Assembly: GCA_910575255.1 (NCBI GenBank)
Contig: CAJTEM010000022.1
Span: 30,012 to 94,011, forward strand
Source: Lachnospiraceae bacterium
GTDB lineage: Bacteria > Bacillota > Clostridia > Lachnospirales > Lachnospiraceae
Reading direction: 5' to 3'
Length of the DNA stretch: 64,000 nt
Position 1 is the stretch's first letter. Each line of letters starts with the position of its first letter. Below are positions 54,156 to 62,614 of the stretch, piece by piece. Under the pieces are notes generated by a model. That model searched no databases, was not told where the DNA came from, and saw nothing but the letters and a program-made list of their open reading frames with translations. The translations under genes were made by a program, and so were the position numbers.

Positions 54156-54332
54156 TTTTCACGGGGTGTGGTGAAGTTCCTGAAGGTACGCCTTGAAACA
54201 AGGGGAGCGCTGCGGCGCTCCCCTTGTTTCAAGGCTGAACATCCCTTTCTTAAACGAACTGACATTGTTTCACAGGTTGGTTCTTTCGATGTCGGCAGGT
54301 GTCAGCTCTAGAAAAAGGGTTCCCCGTGAAAA
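54156..54332. repeat. Palindromic element E
   Basis: Ends TTTTCACGGGG and CCCCGTGAAAA are an 11-bp perfect inverted repeat. The middle carries a 21-bp perfect stem (54190-54210 with 54215-54235) and a 4-base loop. TGACATTGTTTCAC and GGTACGCC are shared with D1/D2. Lies between the capA-like stop and the hisS promoter and has no T run. Confidence 0.8.
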
Positions 54333-54336
54333 ATAG

Positions 54337-55407
54337 CTATTCTGCCGCTTCTGATTCTTGCCCTTGCTCTCTCACCCTGCCATCCGCCTCAATCACGACC
54401 CCCATTCCGGCGCTGTAGGTATTCAGCCTCTGAATGATATCCGCCTTTCTCTCTCCCTCTGCCAGAGTCGGACAATAATCGTTCCGGTGCTCTACCGAAC
54501 TGATGGTGCAGGGAATCAATGTCATGTCTCCCGTTACTGACTTTTCGTCCTTTTTTTCTTTGACCGTGAATTTCACCTGGGCAATCATGGTATTTTTATC
54601 TTTGGGATTCCGATTGGCGCCAAAACAAAAATTCCCCAGGCTGTAAATAATGTATTTCCCCTGATAGGCCTCCACTCCCTGCAGCACATGGGGATGGCAG
54701 CCGACCACCAGGTCAGCTCCCCAGTCAATACACCGATGCCCCAGCTCACGCTGATAATCATCGGGATAATACACGGACTCCGGTCCCCAATGACAACAGG
54801 CCAGAACCACATCCGCTCCTTCCTCCTGTCTCAGCCGTGCGATCCCATCCTGCAAAAAAGGCTCCACCCCTCTTCCATTATCCACGACGCTGACCGAGAC
54901 AAAGCCAACCTTCACTCCGTCTTCCGTCTCATACAGCCCTGTAACCTCATTGCACGCATAGGGCAGCTGAATACTGGCAAAGGCGGCAAGTGTATCTGCG
55001 ATTCCCTGCTCTCCGTAATCGATTCGGTGATTATTGCCAAAGCTCACTGCCTCAATCCCCGCTTCCGGAAGAATCTGGATATATTCCGGCTTCCCCTTGA
55101 TGTTAAATGCCTTTTTTACCAGATGATTGGAATTCGTCAAAACCCCTTCAAAATTCACCAGAGTCATATCATCCGCCTCAAATACCGACTTCACATTCTG
55201 AAAAAAATAACCAGGGCCATGACGGTCATACATTTCCCGAAAGGTCCCTTCATAGCCATGTATCGAAAGATTTCCCAGAGAGCAATCCCCGGCCAGGGAA
55301 ATCACCACACTCTTTTCTGGCTCCTGTACCATCTCATGAGGGCCATAACCGACTGTCAGCAGTGCTGCTGCCGTGATTCCCGCCGTCAGCCATCTTCTCT
55401 TCTTCAT
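54337..55407 (-). CDS. CapA-family (PGA_cap) metallophosphatase-like protein
   Basis: A signal/anchor segment (residues 6-22) is followed by the CapA domain: LAGDCSLGN, VNFEGVLT, FGNNHRIDYG, CCHWGPE, GCHPHVLQG and SLGNFCFG supply the metal-binding residues of this calcineurin-like fold. 356 residues. It acts outside the cell. The family was named for poly-gamma-glutamate capsule work, but capB/capC-like genes are absent here, so its substrate is open. Confidence 0.9.
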   Translation of the reverse strand: MKKRRWLTAGITAAALLTVGYGPHEMVQEPEKSVVISLAGDCSLGNLSIHGYEGTFREMYDRHGPGYFFQNVKSVFEADDMTLVNFEGVLTNSNHLVKKAFNIKGKPEYIQILPEAGIEAVSFGNNHRIDYGEQGIADTLAAFASIQLPYACNEVTGLYETEDGVKVGFVSVSVVDNGRGVEPFLQDGIARLRQEEGADVVLACCHWGPESVYYPDDYQRELGHRCIDWGADLVVGCHPHVLQGVEAYQGKYIIYSLGNFCFGANRNPKDKNTMIAQVKFTVKEKKDEKSVTGDMTLIPCTISSVEHRNDYCPTLAEGERKADIIQRLNTYSAGMGVVIEADGRVREQGQESEAAE

Positions 55408-55448
55408 ATTCCTTTTGCTGCCCTTCCTGTTTTATTTTTCTCCATGCC

Positions 55449-56090
55449 TCATCCAATCCGCAGCTTTTCCTCCGTCTTCAGAAAATAGCAGATTCCCTGA
55501 TATTCACCATTCCCATACAGCTCTGCCACGATCCTCCGCATCCTTTCGTCCAGCCGGTGATACGCCATTCTCCGATCCCAGGGAAGCCCCAGGACATAGT
55601 CCCGCAGCTGCGGCTGCAGCTTTTGTATTCTTTGTGCATATGCTTCTGGCTCCCTCCGGCTCTGAAGTCCGAAATCACAGGATGCATAGGAAAAATCGTC
55701 TCCGTTTTCCCGACATTTCTCTTCAAGCTCCTCCAAAAGCGCATCCCTGCCTCTGGCTTTGAGCCGGCTCTCCTGCCAGACAGCCGGCTCTGACGCCCTC
55801 TCCTCCAAAAGCACCCGCCGGAAGCTTTTTCTGCCGAACTGGTCATAATCCTCTACATATCCGTATTTTTCCTGCACTGCTTCCTCCCCCGGCTCCTCCA
55901 GGCGCAGGACCCCCTGGGCCAGAAAATGCTCCCAGATCGTTTTCTGCACCCGCTCATAGGGGGTGGGAAAATCCAGCATTTTCCGGATCTGAGACGCCGG
56001 ATAGCCCCTGTCCGCCAGATGACGGATCGCCCCGCCAACTGCCACATCAAAGGTAAAATCCGACAGTGCCTTTTCAAAATACTTTTCCAA
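55449..56090 (-). CDS. Unknown fourth protein of the queuosine-salvage operon
   Basis: 213 residues, soluble, highly charged, with repeated Glu/Arg helices. No cofactor motif is visible. Notable stretches are GAIRHLADRGYPASQIRKML and LPWDRRMAYHRLDERMRRIV. It starts with TTG directly after the queL stop (TGATTG) with GGGG upstream, so translation is coupled to queL. This tight linkage suggests a role with QueL or in using its product. I do not recognise a family. Confidence 0.7.
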   Translation of the reverse strand: MEKYFEKALSDFTFDVAVGGAIRHLADRGYPASQIRKMLDFPTPYERVQKTIWEHFLAQGVLRLEEPGEEAVQEKYGYVEDYDQFGRKSFRRVLLEERASEPAVWQESRLKARGRDALLEELEEKCRENGDDFSYASCDFGLQSRREPEAYAQRIQKLQPQLRDYVLGLPWDRRMAYHRLDERMRRIVAELYGNGEYQGICYFLKTEEKLRIG

Positions 56091-56789
56091 TCATCCCACC
56101 CCGAAATCTGTAATTTCGTACAACACCTCGACCGCCGGATCCGCAAGCAGCCATTCGTACTCCTCCATAAACCACTGCACCAGCTTCTCGTCCCGGCGGA
56201 CAGCCGTGGTATTATTGTTATACACATTCACCGTTCCCAGACGAAAATATCTCTTCAGGCAGTCAATGTCATGAGCAATCATTTCCTTTGTCTGTCCCTG
56301 AATCCCTACCATCAAACAGGGGGAATCGAAATATTCCGCCACCTCCTGCGGTTCTCTGAAATCCGCATGCTTATTCAATCGCTTCTGACGAAAATCATAG
56401 TCAAATGTCTCCACCCCGATCTTAAATACAATCGGTACTCCCATCCTGCGGCGCATACCGGCAACCTGGCTCCGGTACATCCAGTGGGATTCGAAAAACA
56501 GACCGGAGATTCTCTTATCCTTCACGATCCTCAGGATATCCTCCAGCGTCCTTTCCGGAAGCTCAAAACAGCTGCCGGAGTTAATCACCTCCAGAGTGCC
56601 GAGCTCTCCGGTCACCTGTCCCAGCACCTGCCGGTTCAGCTCAGCCATAGCTGCTTCATCCCGGCCATTATCCTCAATATAATCGCAGAAGGAGCATTTC
56701 CCCCAGGCACAGGGAAAGGAGCGCAGCAGACAGATTTCCCTCGGATGCTTCTCAGTAATTCTGCTATAACGGCTTTTCGGAATCCCCAT
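56091..56789 (-). CDS. queL: Queuine lyase-type radical SAM protein
   Basis: A short radical-SAM protein of 232 residues with an unusual cysteine arrangement, CAWGKCSFC (CX4CX2C), instead of CX3CX2C. In C. difficile QueL converts queuine to preQ1 and belongs to a variant radical SAM subgroup encoded beside a nucleosidase and an ECF S-component. The same trio in the same order, under a preQ1 riboswitch, supports this call. GGGAGG precedes the ATG. It overlaps the transporter gene by 26 bp. Confidence 0.85.
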   Translation of the reverse strand: MGIPKSRYSRITEKHPREICLLRSFPCAWGKCSFCDYIEDNGRDEAAMAELNRQVLGQVTGELGTLEVINSGSCFELPERTLEDILRIVKDKRISGLFFESHWMYRSQVAGMRRRMGVPIVFKIGVETFDYDFRQKRLNKHADFREPQEVAEYFDSPCLMVGIQGQTKEMIAHDIDCLKRYFRLGTVNVYNNNTTAVRRDEKLVQWFMEEYEWLLADPAVEVLYEITDFGVG

Positions 56790-57366
56790 GATGCATCCCT
56801 CCCTTCCAGCGGCTTTTCAGGTCATACGGCAGTGTCCGCAGCAATACGGTCACCAGAAACAGACTGACCAGACGATCCAGATAATCCGTGACAAGCTGTA
56901 CCACAAAAATACTTGCCGTCATCCCCAGCGGGGTACGTGCCAAAAGCTGGACCAGAACCATGGACCCCGATGAGGTAATTCCGCCAAACAGCCCGGCACA
57001 GATTAGCGAGCTCACCAGGGTTCCTGGTATTGCCACCAGGGCAGCTGCCAGCCAGAGCCGCCGCTTCTCTGTCAGGTGCATCCCAAAAGCCAGCCCGCTC
57101 ATCAGACCGACCACCATACCTGCCGGAGCAAAATACAGGGAATAGATGTCAATCGTCATCCCCAGAAGGATACCGCTCAGCAGGCTGGGCAGCATCCCGT
57201 AAACCGGCCCCAGCACTGCCCCCGCCAGAATCGTCCCGATGCTGTCCAGATACACCGGCAGCCGCAGGGTCAAAGCCAGCTGCGCTCCGGCTGCATTCAT
57301 TACCACTGCCATCGCCACCAGGCAAAGCCGGTATACGGAAATCATATGTTTTTTTCTCTCGTTCAT
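56764..57366 (-). CDS. qrtT: ECF transporter S-component for queuine/queuosine
   Basis: An integral membrane protein of 200 residues with about six helices and the small-residue-rich LAGAVLGPVYGMLPSLLSGILLG typical of ECF S-components (given here in parts: LAGAVLGPVYG, LPSLLSGILLG). Lies between queK and queL, matching QrtT of C. difficile, so the substrate is probably queuine or queuosine. The shared ECF T and ATPase parts are not in the window. ATG 57366 is used; an upstream in-frame GTG at 57375 lies too near the AGGA. Confidence 0.85.
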   Translation of the reverse strand: MNERKKHMISVYRLCLVAMAVVMNAAGAQLALTLRLPVYLDSIGTILAGAVLGPVYGMLPSLLSGILLGMTIDIYSLYFAPAGMVVGLMSGLAFGMHLTEKRRLWLAAALVAIPGTLVSSLICAGLFGGITSSGSMVLVQLLARTPLGMTASIFVVQLVTDYLDRLVSLFLVTVLLRTLPYDLKSRWKGGMHHGDSEKPL

Positions 57367-57471
57367 AAGTCTCACTTTCCTTTCTTTCTTGACAAGTCAG
57401 CAGCCTCCCGGATCCTCTTCCTTTCTTTTCCGGCAGGCCATACCCCGCCGCAGGCACAGCGCCTGCATGAA

Positions 57472-58449
57472 TCACCTCACCAATGTATCCAGCAAATCCA
57501 GCCTGTCCTCCCCAAGTCTCAGAATCCTCCCGAAAAACATCCGGAAAAACCGCAGAGGATCTGTCCTGGTCAGCACCATTGCATTGGGTTCTTTCCGATA
57601 AAAGCCCATGGAATCCACCACACTCTGTCCAATGGAGATTCCCCCGGTTTCGATTGCCACATACGCCTCCTGGCCGCTGCACAGGCTCCGGTCCGCAAAA
57701 TACGCCACTGCCAGCGGGTCGTTGATCACACAGCCAATGATATGCTCCCATTCCCAGTGAAAATCAAAATAGAATTTCGTAATTGCCTGCACGAACTCCC
57801 CTGTCTCTGGATCCAGCCTTTTCATATATTCCAAAAGATTCGGTGTCAGTACAATCTGTCTGGTCACATCCAGCCCTACCATATGGATCTTCTTGCCCAT
57901 CCTTGCCGCCATGTCATAAACCAGCGCCGCCGCATCCGGATCCTCCCAGTAATTATATTCCGCCACCGGAGAGCAATTCCCATGGCTCCGGAAATTCCCG
58001 CCCATCGAAACCAGCTCTTCGATCTGTCCGAATGCCCCCGGCGCCCGGTCCGCCAGCAGCGCCAGATTCGTCAGAGGTCCCAGCGCAATCACGGAACAGC
58101 GCCCCTTTGACAGCTCCCGCTCCAGAAAATCCACTGCATTCTCAGTCGGTCCGGCTCCCAAAACCTCCGGTAAAAAGCTCTCTCCCAGAGCATCTCTTCC
58201 ATGGGTATCCAGCGCGCTGACATACTCTCTCTTCAACGGCTGTTCTGCTCCCTTGAAAACCGGCACATCCAGCCGGCCCATCTGCCTCAGCACTTTCCTG
58301 GCATTCGAAAAACCCAGCTCTGCCGGTCCGTTCCCGCAGACAATGGTGATTCCCGCCACCTCCAGCTCGTCCGTCGAAAGCGCCAGCATCAGCGCCAGAC
58401 TGTCGTCAATCCCCGGATCACAATCAATAATCACTCTTTTTCTTTCCAT
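57472..58449 (-). CDS. queK: Queuosine nucleosidase, IUNH family
   Basis: Inosine-uridine nucleoside hydrolase fold: DCDPGIDD binds calcium, then GNG, ALGPLTNLA, EYNYWEDPDAA and NDPLAVAYF. 325 residues. In C. difficile QueK hydrolyses queuosine to queuine for recycling. Here it is first in the operon behind a preQ1-I riboswitch, which makes this much more likely than general nucleoside salvage. AAGGAG lies 6 bases before the ATG. Confidence 0.9.
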   Translation of the reverse strand: MERKRVIIDCDPGIDDSLALMLALSTDELEVAGITIVCGNGPAELGFSNARKVLRQMGRLDVPVFKGAEQPLKREYVSALDTHGRDALGESFLPEVLGAGPTENAVDFLERELSKGRCSVIALGPLTNLALLADRAPGAFGQIEELVSMGGNFRSHGNCSPVAEYNYWEDPDAAALVYDMAARMGKKIHMVGLDVTRQIVLTPNLLEYMKRLDPETGEFVQAITKFYFDFHWEWEHIIGCVINDPLAVAYFADRSLCSGQEAYVAIETGGISIGQSVVDSMGFYRKEPNAMVLTRTDPLRFFRMFFGRILRLGEDRLDLLDTLVR

Positions 58450-58505
58450 TCCTGACTCCTTATAAAAGAGAATCCTGCTCAGCAGGCCTTTCCGTCTGCT
58501 GACAT

Positions 58506-58570
58506 AAAAAGTGTGCCGCCTTTGTCTTTCTCTGTCTCAAACCTTCCGACAGACACAACAAAAACGGCAC
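58506..58570 (-). terminator. Expression platform (terminator) of the preQ1 riboswitch
   Basis: GTGCCG (58565-58570) pairs with CGGCAC (58513-58518). Inner TTGT.TCTGTC/GACAGA..AGACAA extends the stem, and ACTTTTTA follows. It lies between the aptamer and queK, as expected for ligand-controlled termination. Confidence 0.75.
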
Positions 58571-58596
58571 CCTGTTCTGACAGTGTGTATTTTGTG

Positions 58597-58631
58597 CCTA
58601 GTTTTTTATACTGGGAGGTTCTCGAACCAGT
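58597..58631 (-). promoter_or_regulatory. preQ1-I riboswitch aptamer
   Basis: On the minus strand: stem CTGG/CCAG, loop GTTCGAGAACCTCC, then the A-rich tail TATAAAAAACTAGG. This follows the class I preQ1 aptamer closely (the known one ends TATAAAAAACTAA). It begins about 17 bases after the -10 box and precedes the terminator and queK. Confidence 0.92.
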
Positions 58632-58647
58632 TTCTTTTGTTTTTCAG

Positions 58648-58676
58648 AGTATACCATACCCTTTTTTAAATCACAA
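58648..58676 (-). promoter_or_regulatory. Promoter of the queuosine operon
   Basis: TTGTGA (58671-58676) and TATACT (58648-58653) on the minus strand, 17 bp apart. The transcript would start a few bases before the riboswitch. Confidence 0.85.
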
Positions 58677-58727
58677 GAGCTTTTCCCAAACAAATCACGG
58701 TGAACCCTTCCGGTTTCTTAGCGTCTC

Positions 58728-61700
58728 TTAGCTTTCCATCTCTCCCAATGTCTTTTTCACAAACCGGATTCCTGCCGGCACCAGTGCCTTCTCACAGTTC
58801 TCTGTCAGATAAGCCATGAGCCCGGACCGGTCTGGTTCTTCACTTCCACAGATCTCGGCTTCGAGGATCGTCTTATTACCTTCTGCATACCTCACATAGG
58901 CATTGGCCTCCCCAATGCCCTCGTACTCCAGAAGAACCCGCTCCAACCGCTCCAGATCGAGGAAATTCCGTCCGGTGATACTCTCCTGCATGACCGTCCT
59001 GCCGCCGTTCTCCAGAAAATCCAGACTTCCGTCCGGCAGGATTCTCGCCACCCGCCCGGTCTGGTACAACACACCCTTTCCGTAGGGATTGGTGATCTTA
59101 TCCACCCATCCGGTCGTCGGGTGATCCATAATGTACAGATTCCCCCAGGCGCCAAACGGCTGCTTCCGGCATCCCTCGTTAAAGACATAAGCCTTTACCC
59201 GGGTATCCCTGCTCACCTCCGGGAGCAGCTCGCAGCCGGCCTCCCGGTTCAGCGCTCCGGCAGTAATCCGGTAATGCTTGGGGAATACCGTCTCCGGCAG
59301 ATGCTTCTTTAAACGCCGCACAGACGGCTCCTCTGGCATCGCCCCCACCACTGCCTCCAGACAGATCATGAAAATCTTTAACTGTTCCCGGTCAAAACGG
59401 TTCTTCCAGTAACGCAGCTCATAGAAATACCCCTTCTCATCCGACATCACCTGCAGATGGAACGGCAGGGAATCCAGCTGAATCTTCATCCGCTCTGCCG
59501 GTGCACCGCCGATCTGATCAATGTTTAAAATATCTCCCTGGTACTGGAAAAACATCTCGTCCGCATGCAGATTGGAGATATAGCAGCGCATGGTATCCAT
59601 AATCTGCCGTCCGGACTTCTGCAAAAGCTGCGGCACCGTCTCATGAGGTACGTTCGTATACCGGAAATAATAGGTCAGAAACAGCGGACCTGCCAGCCTT
59701 GCCCAGCGGCTGTCTGTCCTTCCGCTGTGAATGCTGGAGCTGATCGTATCCTTTTCATTGCTGAATATTCCGATACAGTAATTATAGGCAGTCAGAAAGA
59801 TGGCATTCTCCGAGACACCGTATTTCCGTCCGAATGCGGTCAATGTCTTCCGGTTCAGGCTGGAAAAACGCCCCTTCAGCGCCGCATTCTCCCCCTGAGA
59901 AAGATCATAGAAATCCTTCAGATTCAGAATACTCTTGCGGATCCGAAAGCCCTCCATCAATTTCCGGAAGTAGGACTCGTTCTGCGCACGCATCCCTCTG
60001 GCATCCCGATCCTTTTCATCCAGTATATATTCAAAAAAGCTGTAGCTCTCCTTCTTCACCGGTTCGCCGGCATAGAGACGGTTAATATCCTCAAACAGTA
60101 CATTCATGGTGATACCGTCTCCCATGATATGCGCGATATCAAAATACAGATAAACGGCAGAATCGGTTCGGGTAATCTCCACATGATACAGAGGCTCATT
60201 CTCTGTGTACAGATATGGCTTTAAAAGTCCCTTCTGATACTCCTTCCACTGCTCATCACTCATGGAAGTCATCGGAACCTCCACCCGTCTGTCGTCATGG
60301 CGGAAGTTCTTGAAGACTCCCTCGTGAAGCTGGACCACTGCCTTTAACCCCGGATGTATGTCAAAGACATCCTCTACCGCTTTCTTCAGTCTCATCAGGT
60401 CCACGCTGTCATCCAGCTTAAAGAGAAACGGCAGATTCGCCGTGGTATTTCCCCGCATCACATAGGCAAAATAGAGCTGCAGATTCGTCAGCGGATAGAT
60501 CTCCCTGACTGTAAAATCCACCGCCGTCCGCTCCTTGGCCTCGCTGATAAAGTTCTCCAGCTCCAGCACGGAGGTATGGGTGGACAGATCATTCAAAGTA
60601 ATGGACACCCCCAGCCGGTCATACAGATCTGTCAGCAGCATCACGCTTCCCAGAGAATCCAGTCCCACGGTATACATATCCGTATCAATGCCAAAACGCT
60701 GATGTCCCAGCACTGCGGATATGCAGTCATAGATCTTCTCCTGCAGTTCATTTTCCGGCTGGCGGACATTCTTAAGCTCTTCCTCTTCCTTTTTCTTCTG
60801 ACTGAAATACTGATTCCGGATGATCTTTTTCGAGGAAGTCTTGGCAAACGGAGTCTCCCGCAGGCGGAAATTCAGAATCCGCTTAAAAGTAGGCAAATCC
60901 TCATTATGCCTTTTGATGATTTCGGAAACAACACCCTCGATATCTGTGATACCGGCCACCTCGGCATACTTGAAATTGGGGTATACCTCCGCTGTCACCA
61001 TATCGTTTTCTCCAAATACCAGGATCTCCTCGATAATCCGGTCATCTTCAAACAGATTCTCCAGCTGCTCCGGTGCCACGTTTTCTCCGTTGCTTAAGAT
61101 AATCAGGTTCTTCTTTCTGCCGGTCAGGTAGAGAAAGCCCTCCTCATCTACATAGCCCAGGTCCCCGGTACACAGCCAGCCGTCCGCTGTGATCGCCTCC
61201 GCTGTCTTGTCCGGCTCCTTGTAATAGCCCATCATGACCGAGGGACTCTTGACCTGGATCTCCCCGTCCACAATCCGCACCTGGCAGCGATCCACGATCC
61301 GGCCTACGGATGCCACTTTATCCGGACGGCTCCAGTCCGGGGAAGAGATCTTTGGCGAACACTCGGACATCCCGTAGCCCTGGGCAATGGAGATACCCAA
61401 TCCGCGGTAATTGGCTGCCAGATCCGGCGCCAGATATCCTCCTCCGCTGATGATCTTGTGCAGATGCTTTCCCAATACCTCTGTACGCACCTTTCCCACC
61501 GGCTGCCCGGTCTGACGGGACATGATCGCAATCCGGTTGTACAGGGTCTTGGCTATCATGGGCACCATACGGATAACGGTTGGCTGGAAAAGCTGGATAT
61601 GAGCTGCCAGCCTGGACATATCCCGGTTCAGGCACAAAGTTCCGCCGTAACGCATCACAATCAACACATCCCCGTTGATGCAGAATACATGGTGGATGGG

Positions 61701-62348
61701 CAATACGTTCAGATAGACCTCCCGTTCCGGATGATCCGTATCCGTGGTACAGAAGGTATTGTCAATCAGATTGCCGTTGGACAGCATGACTCCCTTCCCC
61801 CGGCCTGTGGTTCCGGAAGTGAATAAAATCATTGCCAGATCCTCTGCCGACACCTCCGGCACCACGCGCCTGCCGGCATATTCTTTAAGGATATTGTCCG
61901 AACAAGGAACATGCTTGCCGTGCTGCAGGGAAATATAACCGCTCACCTTTTCGCACCGTTCCTTCACACCTTCCACCAGAACGTGATGATCCCAGTCATA
62001 AAACAGAATATCCACATCCGAGCGGTTCAGACAGTCGGCAAAAGTCTCTACATTCATCTGGATATCCAGAGGGACACTGACATTGCCGTTGCTCATTATT
62101 CCCAGCAGCACTGCAAGATAATGATGGCTGCTGCTGCCTAAGATTCCCACCTTGATCTTATGGCCTAGCTTTTTATCCTGTTCGGCCGCCCATGCCGCCA
62201 CCGCATTGCACTGTGCTGCAAATTCCCGGTAGGTAACATCAAAAATCACGTCATTCTCCTCATAGCGAAGAAAAACGTGATCCCCGTGTTCCTTTCCGGC
62301 ATTCTGTACCAGATCGTAAATCGTCTTCGTATTTTGATATGTAATCAT
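58728..62348 (-). CDS. Single-gene NRPS: A-T-C with partial second A domain
   Basis: 1206 residues. Adenylation domain (about 20-540): LFTSGTTGRGKG, YGMSECSP, GWLCTGDLGYVDEEG and LTGRKKNLII. Carrier domain near 595 with VGLDSLGSV (phosphopantetheine Ser). Condensation-like domain (about 650-1000) whose HHxxxDG motif reads AHIMGDG; the second His and Asp remain. The last 170 residues resemble the end of another A domain (GVLYQTGRVARILPDGS). No terminal thioesterase. The A domain looks like an acyl-AMP ligase type, since it has no clear amino-acid code that I can assign. Product unknown. Confidence 0.85.
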   Translation of the reverse strand: MITYQNTKTIYDLVQNAGKEHGDHVFLRYEENDVIFDVTYREFAAQCNAVAAWAAEQDKKLGHKIKVGILGSSSHHYLAVLLGIMSNGNVSVPLDIQMNVETFADCLNRSDVDILFYDWDHHVLVEGVKERCEKVSGYISLQHGKHVPCSDNILKEYAGRRVVPEVSAEDLAMILFTSGTTGRGKGVMLSNGNLIDNTFCTTDTDHPEREVYLNVLPIHHVFCINGDVLIVMRYGGTLCLNRDMSRLAAHIQLFQPTVIRMVPMIAKTLYNRIAIMSRQTGQPVGKVRTEVLGKHLHKIISGGGYLAPDLAANYRGLGISIAQGYGMSECSPKISSPDWSRPDKVASVGRIVDRCQVRIVDGEIQVKSPSVMMGYYKEPDKTAEAITADGWLCTGDLGYVDEEGFLYLTGRKKNLIILSNGENVAPEQLENLFEDDRIIEEILVFGENDMVTAEVYPNFKYAEVAGITDIEGVVSEIIKRHNEDLPTFKRILNFRLRETPFAKTSSKKIIRNQYFSQKKKEEEELKNVRQPENELQEKIYDCISAVLGHQRFGIDTDMYTVGLDSLGSVMLLTDLYDRLGVSITLNDLSTHTSVLELENFISEAKERTAVDFTVREIYPLTNLQLYFAYVMRGNTTANLPFLFKLDDSVDLMRLKKAVEDVFDIHPGLKAVVQLHEGVFKNFRHDDRRVEVPMTSMSDEQWKEYQKGLLKPYLYTENEPLYHVEITRTDSAVYLYFDIAHIMGDGITMNVLFEDINRLYAGEPVKKESYSFFEYILDEKDRDARGMRAQNESYFRKLMEGFRIRKSILNLKDFYDLSQGENAALKGRFSSLNRKTLTAFGRKYGVSENAIFLTAYNYCIGIFSNEKDTISSSIHSGRTDSRWARLAGPLFLTYYFRYTNVPHETVPQLLQKSGRQIMDTMRCYISNLHADEMFFQYQGDILNIDQIGGAPAERMKIQLDSLPFHLQVMSDEKGYFYELRYWKNRFDREQLKIFMICLEAVVGAMPEEPSVRRLKKHLPETVFPKHYRITAGALNREAGCELLPEVSRDTRVKAYVFNEGCRKQPFGAWGNLYIMDHPTTGWVDKITNPYGKGVLYQTGRVARILPDGSLDFLENGGRTVMQESITGRNFLDLERLERVLLEYEGIGEANAYVRYAEGNKTILEAEICGSEEPDRSGLMAYLTENCEKALVPAGIRFVKKTLGEMES

Positions 62349-62413
62349 TCTCTTACCCTCTTGATTTCCCGTTTTGCTCCGTTTTCCGTAAACGAAAAAA
62401 CATATTCTGTGAT

Positions 62414-62442
62414 ATTATAGCACAGAATACAGGCAGAATCAA
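62414..62442 (-). promoter_or_regulatory. NRPS gene promoter
   Basis: On the minus strand TTGATT (62437-62442) and TATAAT (62414-62419) with 17 bp between, 66 bp before the ATG. A clean vegetative promoter. Confidence 0.85.
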
Positions 62443-62482
62443 TATTACTTTGAAGTTCAAAATAAGTTTCTGACCGGCACCT

Positions 62483-62589
62483 CCCGAGTTTGCCACTTGT
62501 AGAGACAAACTCGGGTTATAGCATAGGAGTTTTTAGTACTTTAGGCAAAACCACGGCTTATTCTATTCTCCCCATCTCAGATGGGGGAT
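62483..62589. repeat. Hairpins ahead of the tyrosine recombinase
   Basis: CCCGAGTTTG/CAAACTCGGG (about 62483-62515) is a 10-bp perfect inverted repeat, and CCCCATCT/AGATGGGG (62570-62586) a second. They could be a terminator, a recombination core or the end of the element encoding the recombinases. In the 266-bp gap 62349-62614 nothing else was seen apart from the NRPS promoter. Confidence 0.6.
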
Positions 62590-62614
62590 TAAAAGCCTTT
62601 TTCATTCACTGCTG

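Noticed and set aside
54044..54336. T-box leader ahead of hisS-aspS
   Set aside because: The conserved T-box sequence and specifier stem are not found. The region holds a promoter and a palindromic repeat.
58597..58631. GGTTCGAGAACC resembles a tRNA T-arm
   Set aside because: No acceptor, D or anticodon arm surrounds it. The full context fits a preQ1-I aptamer.
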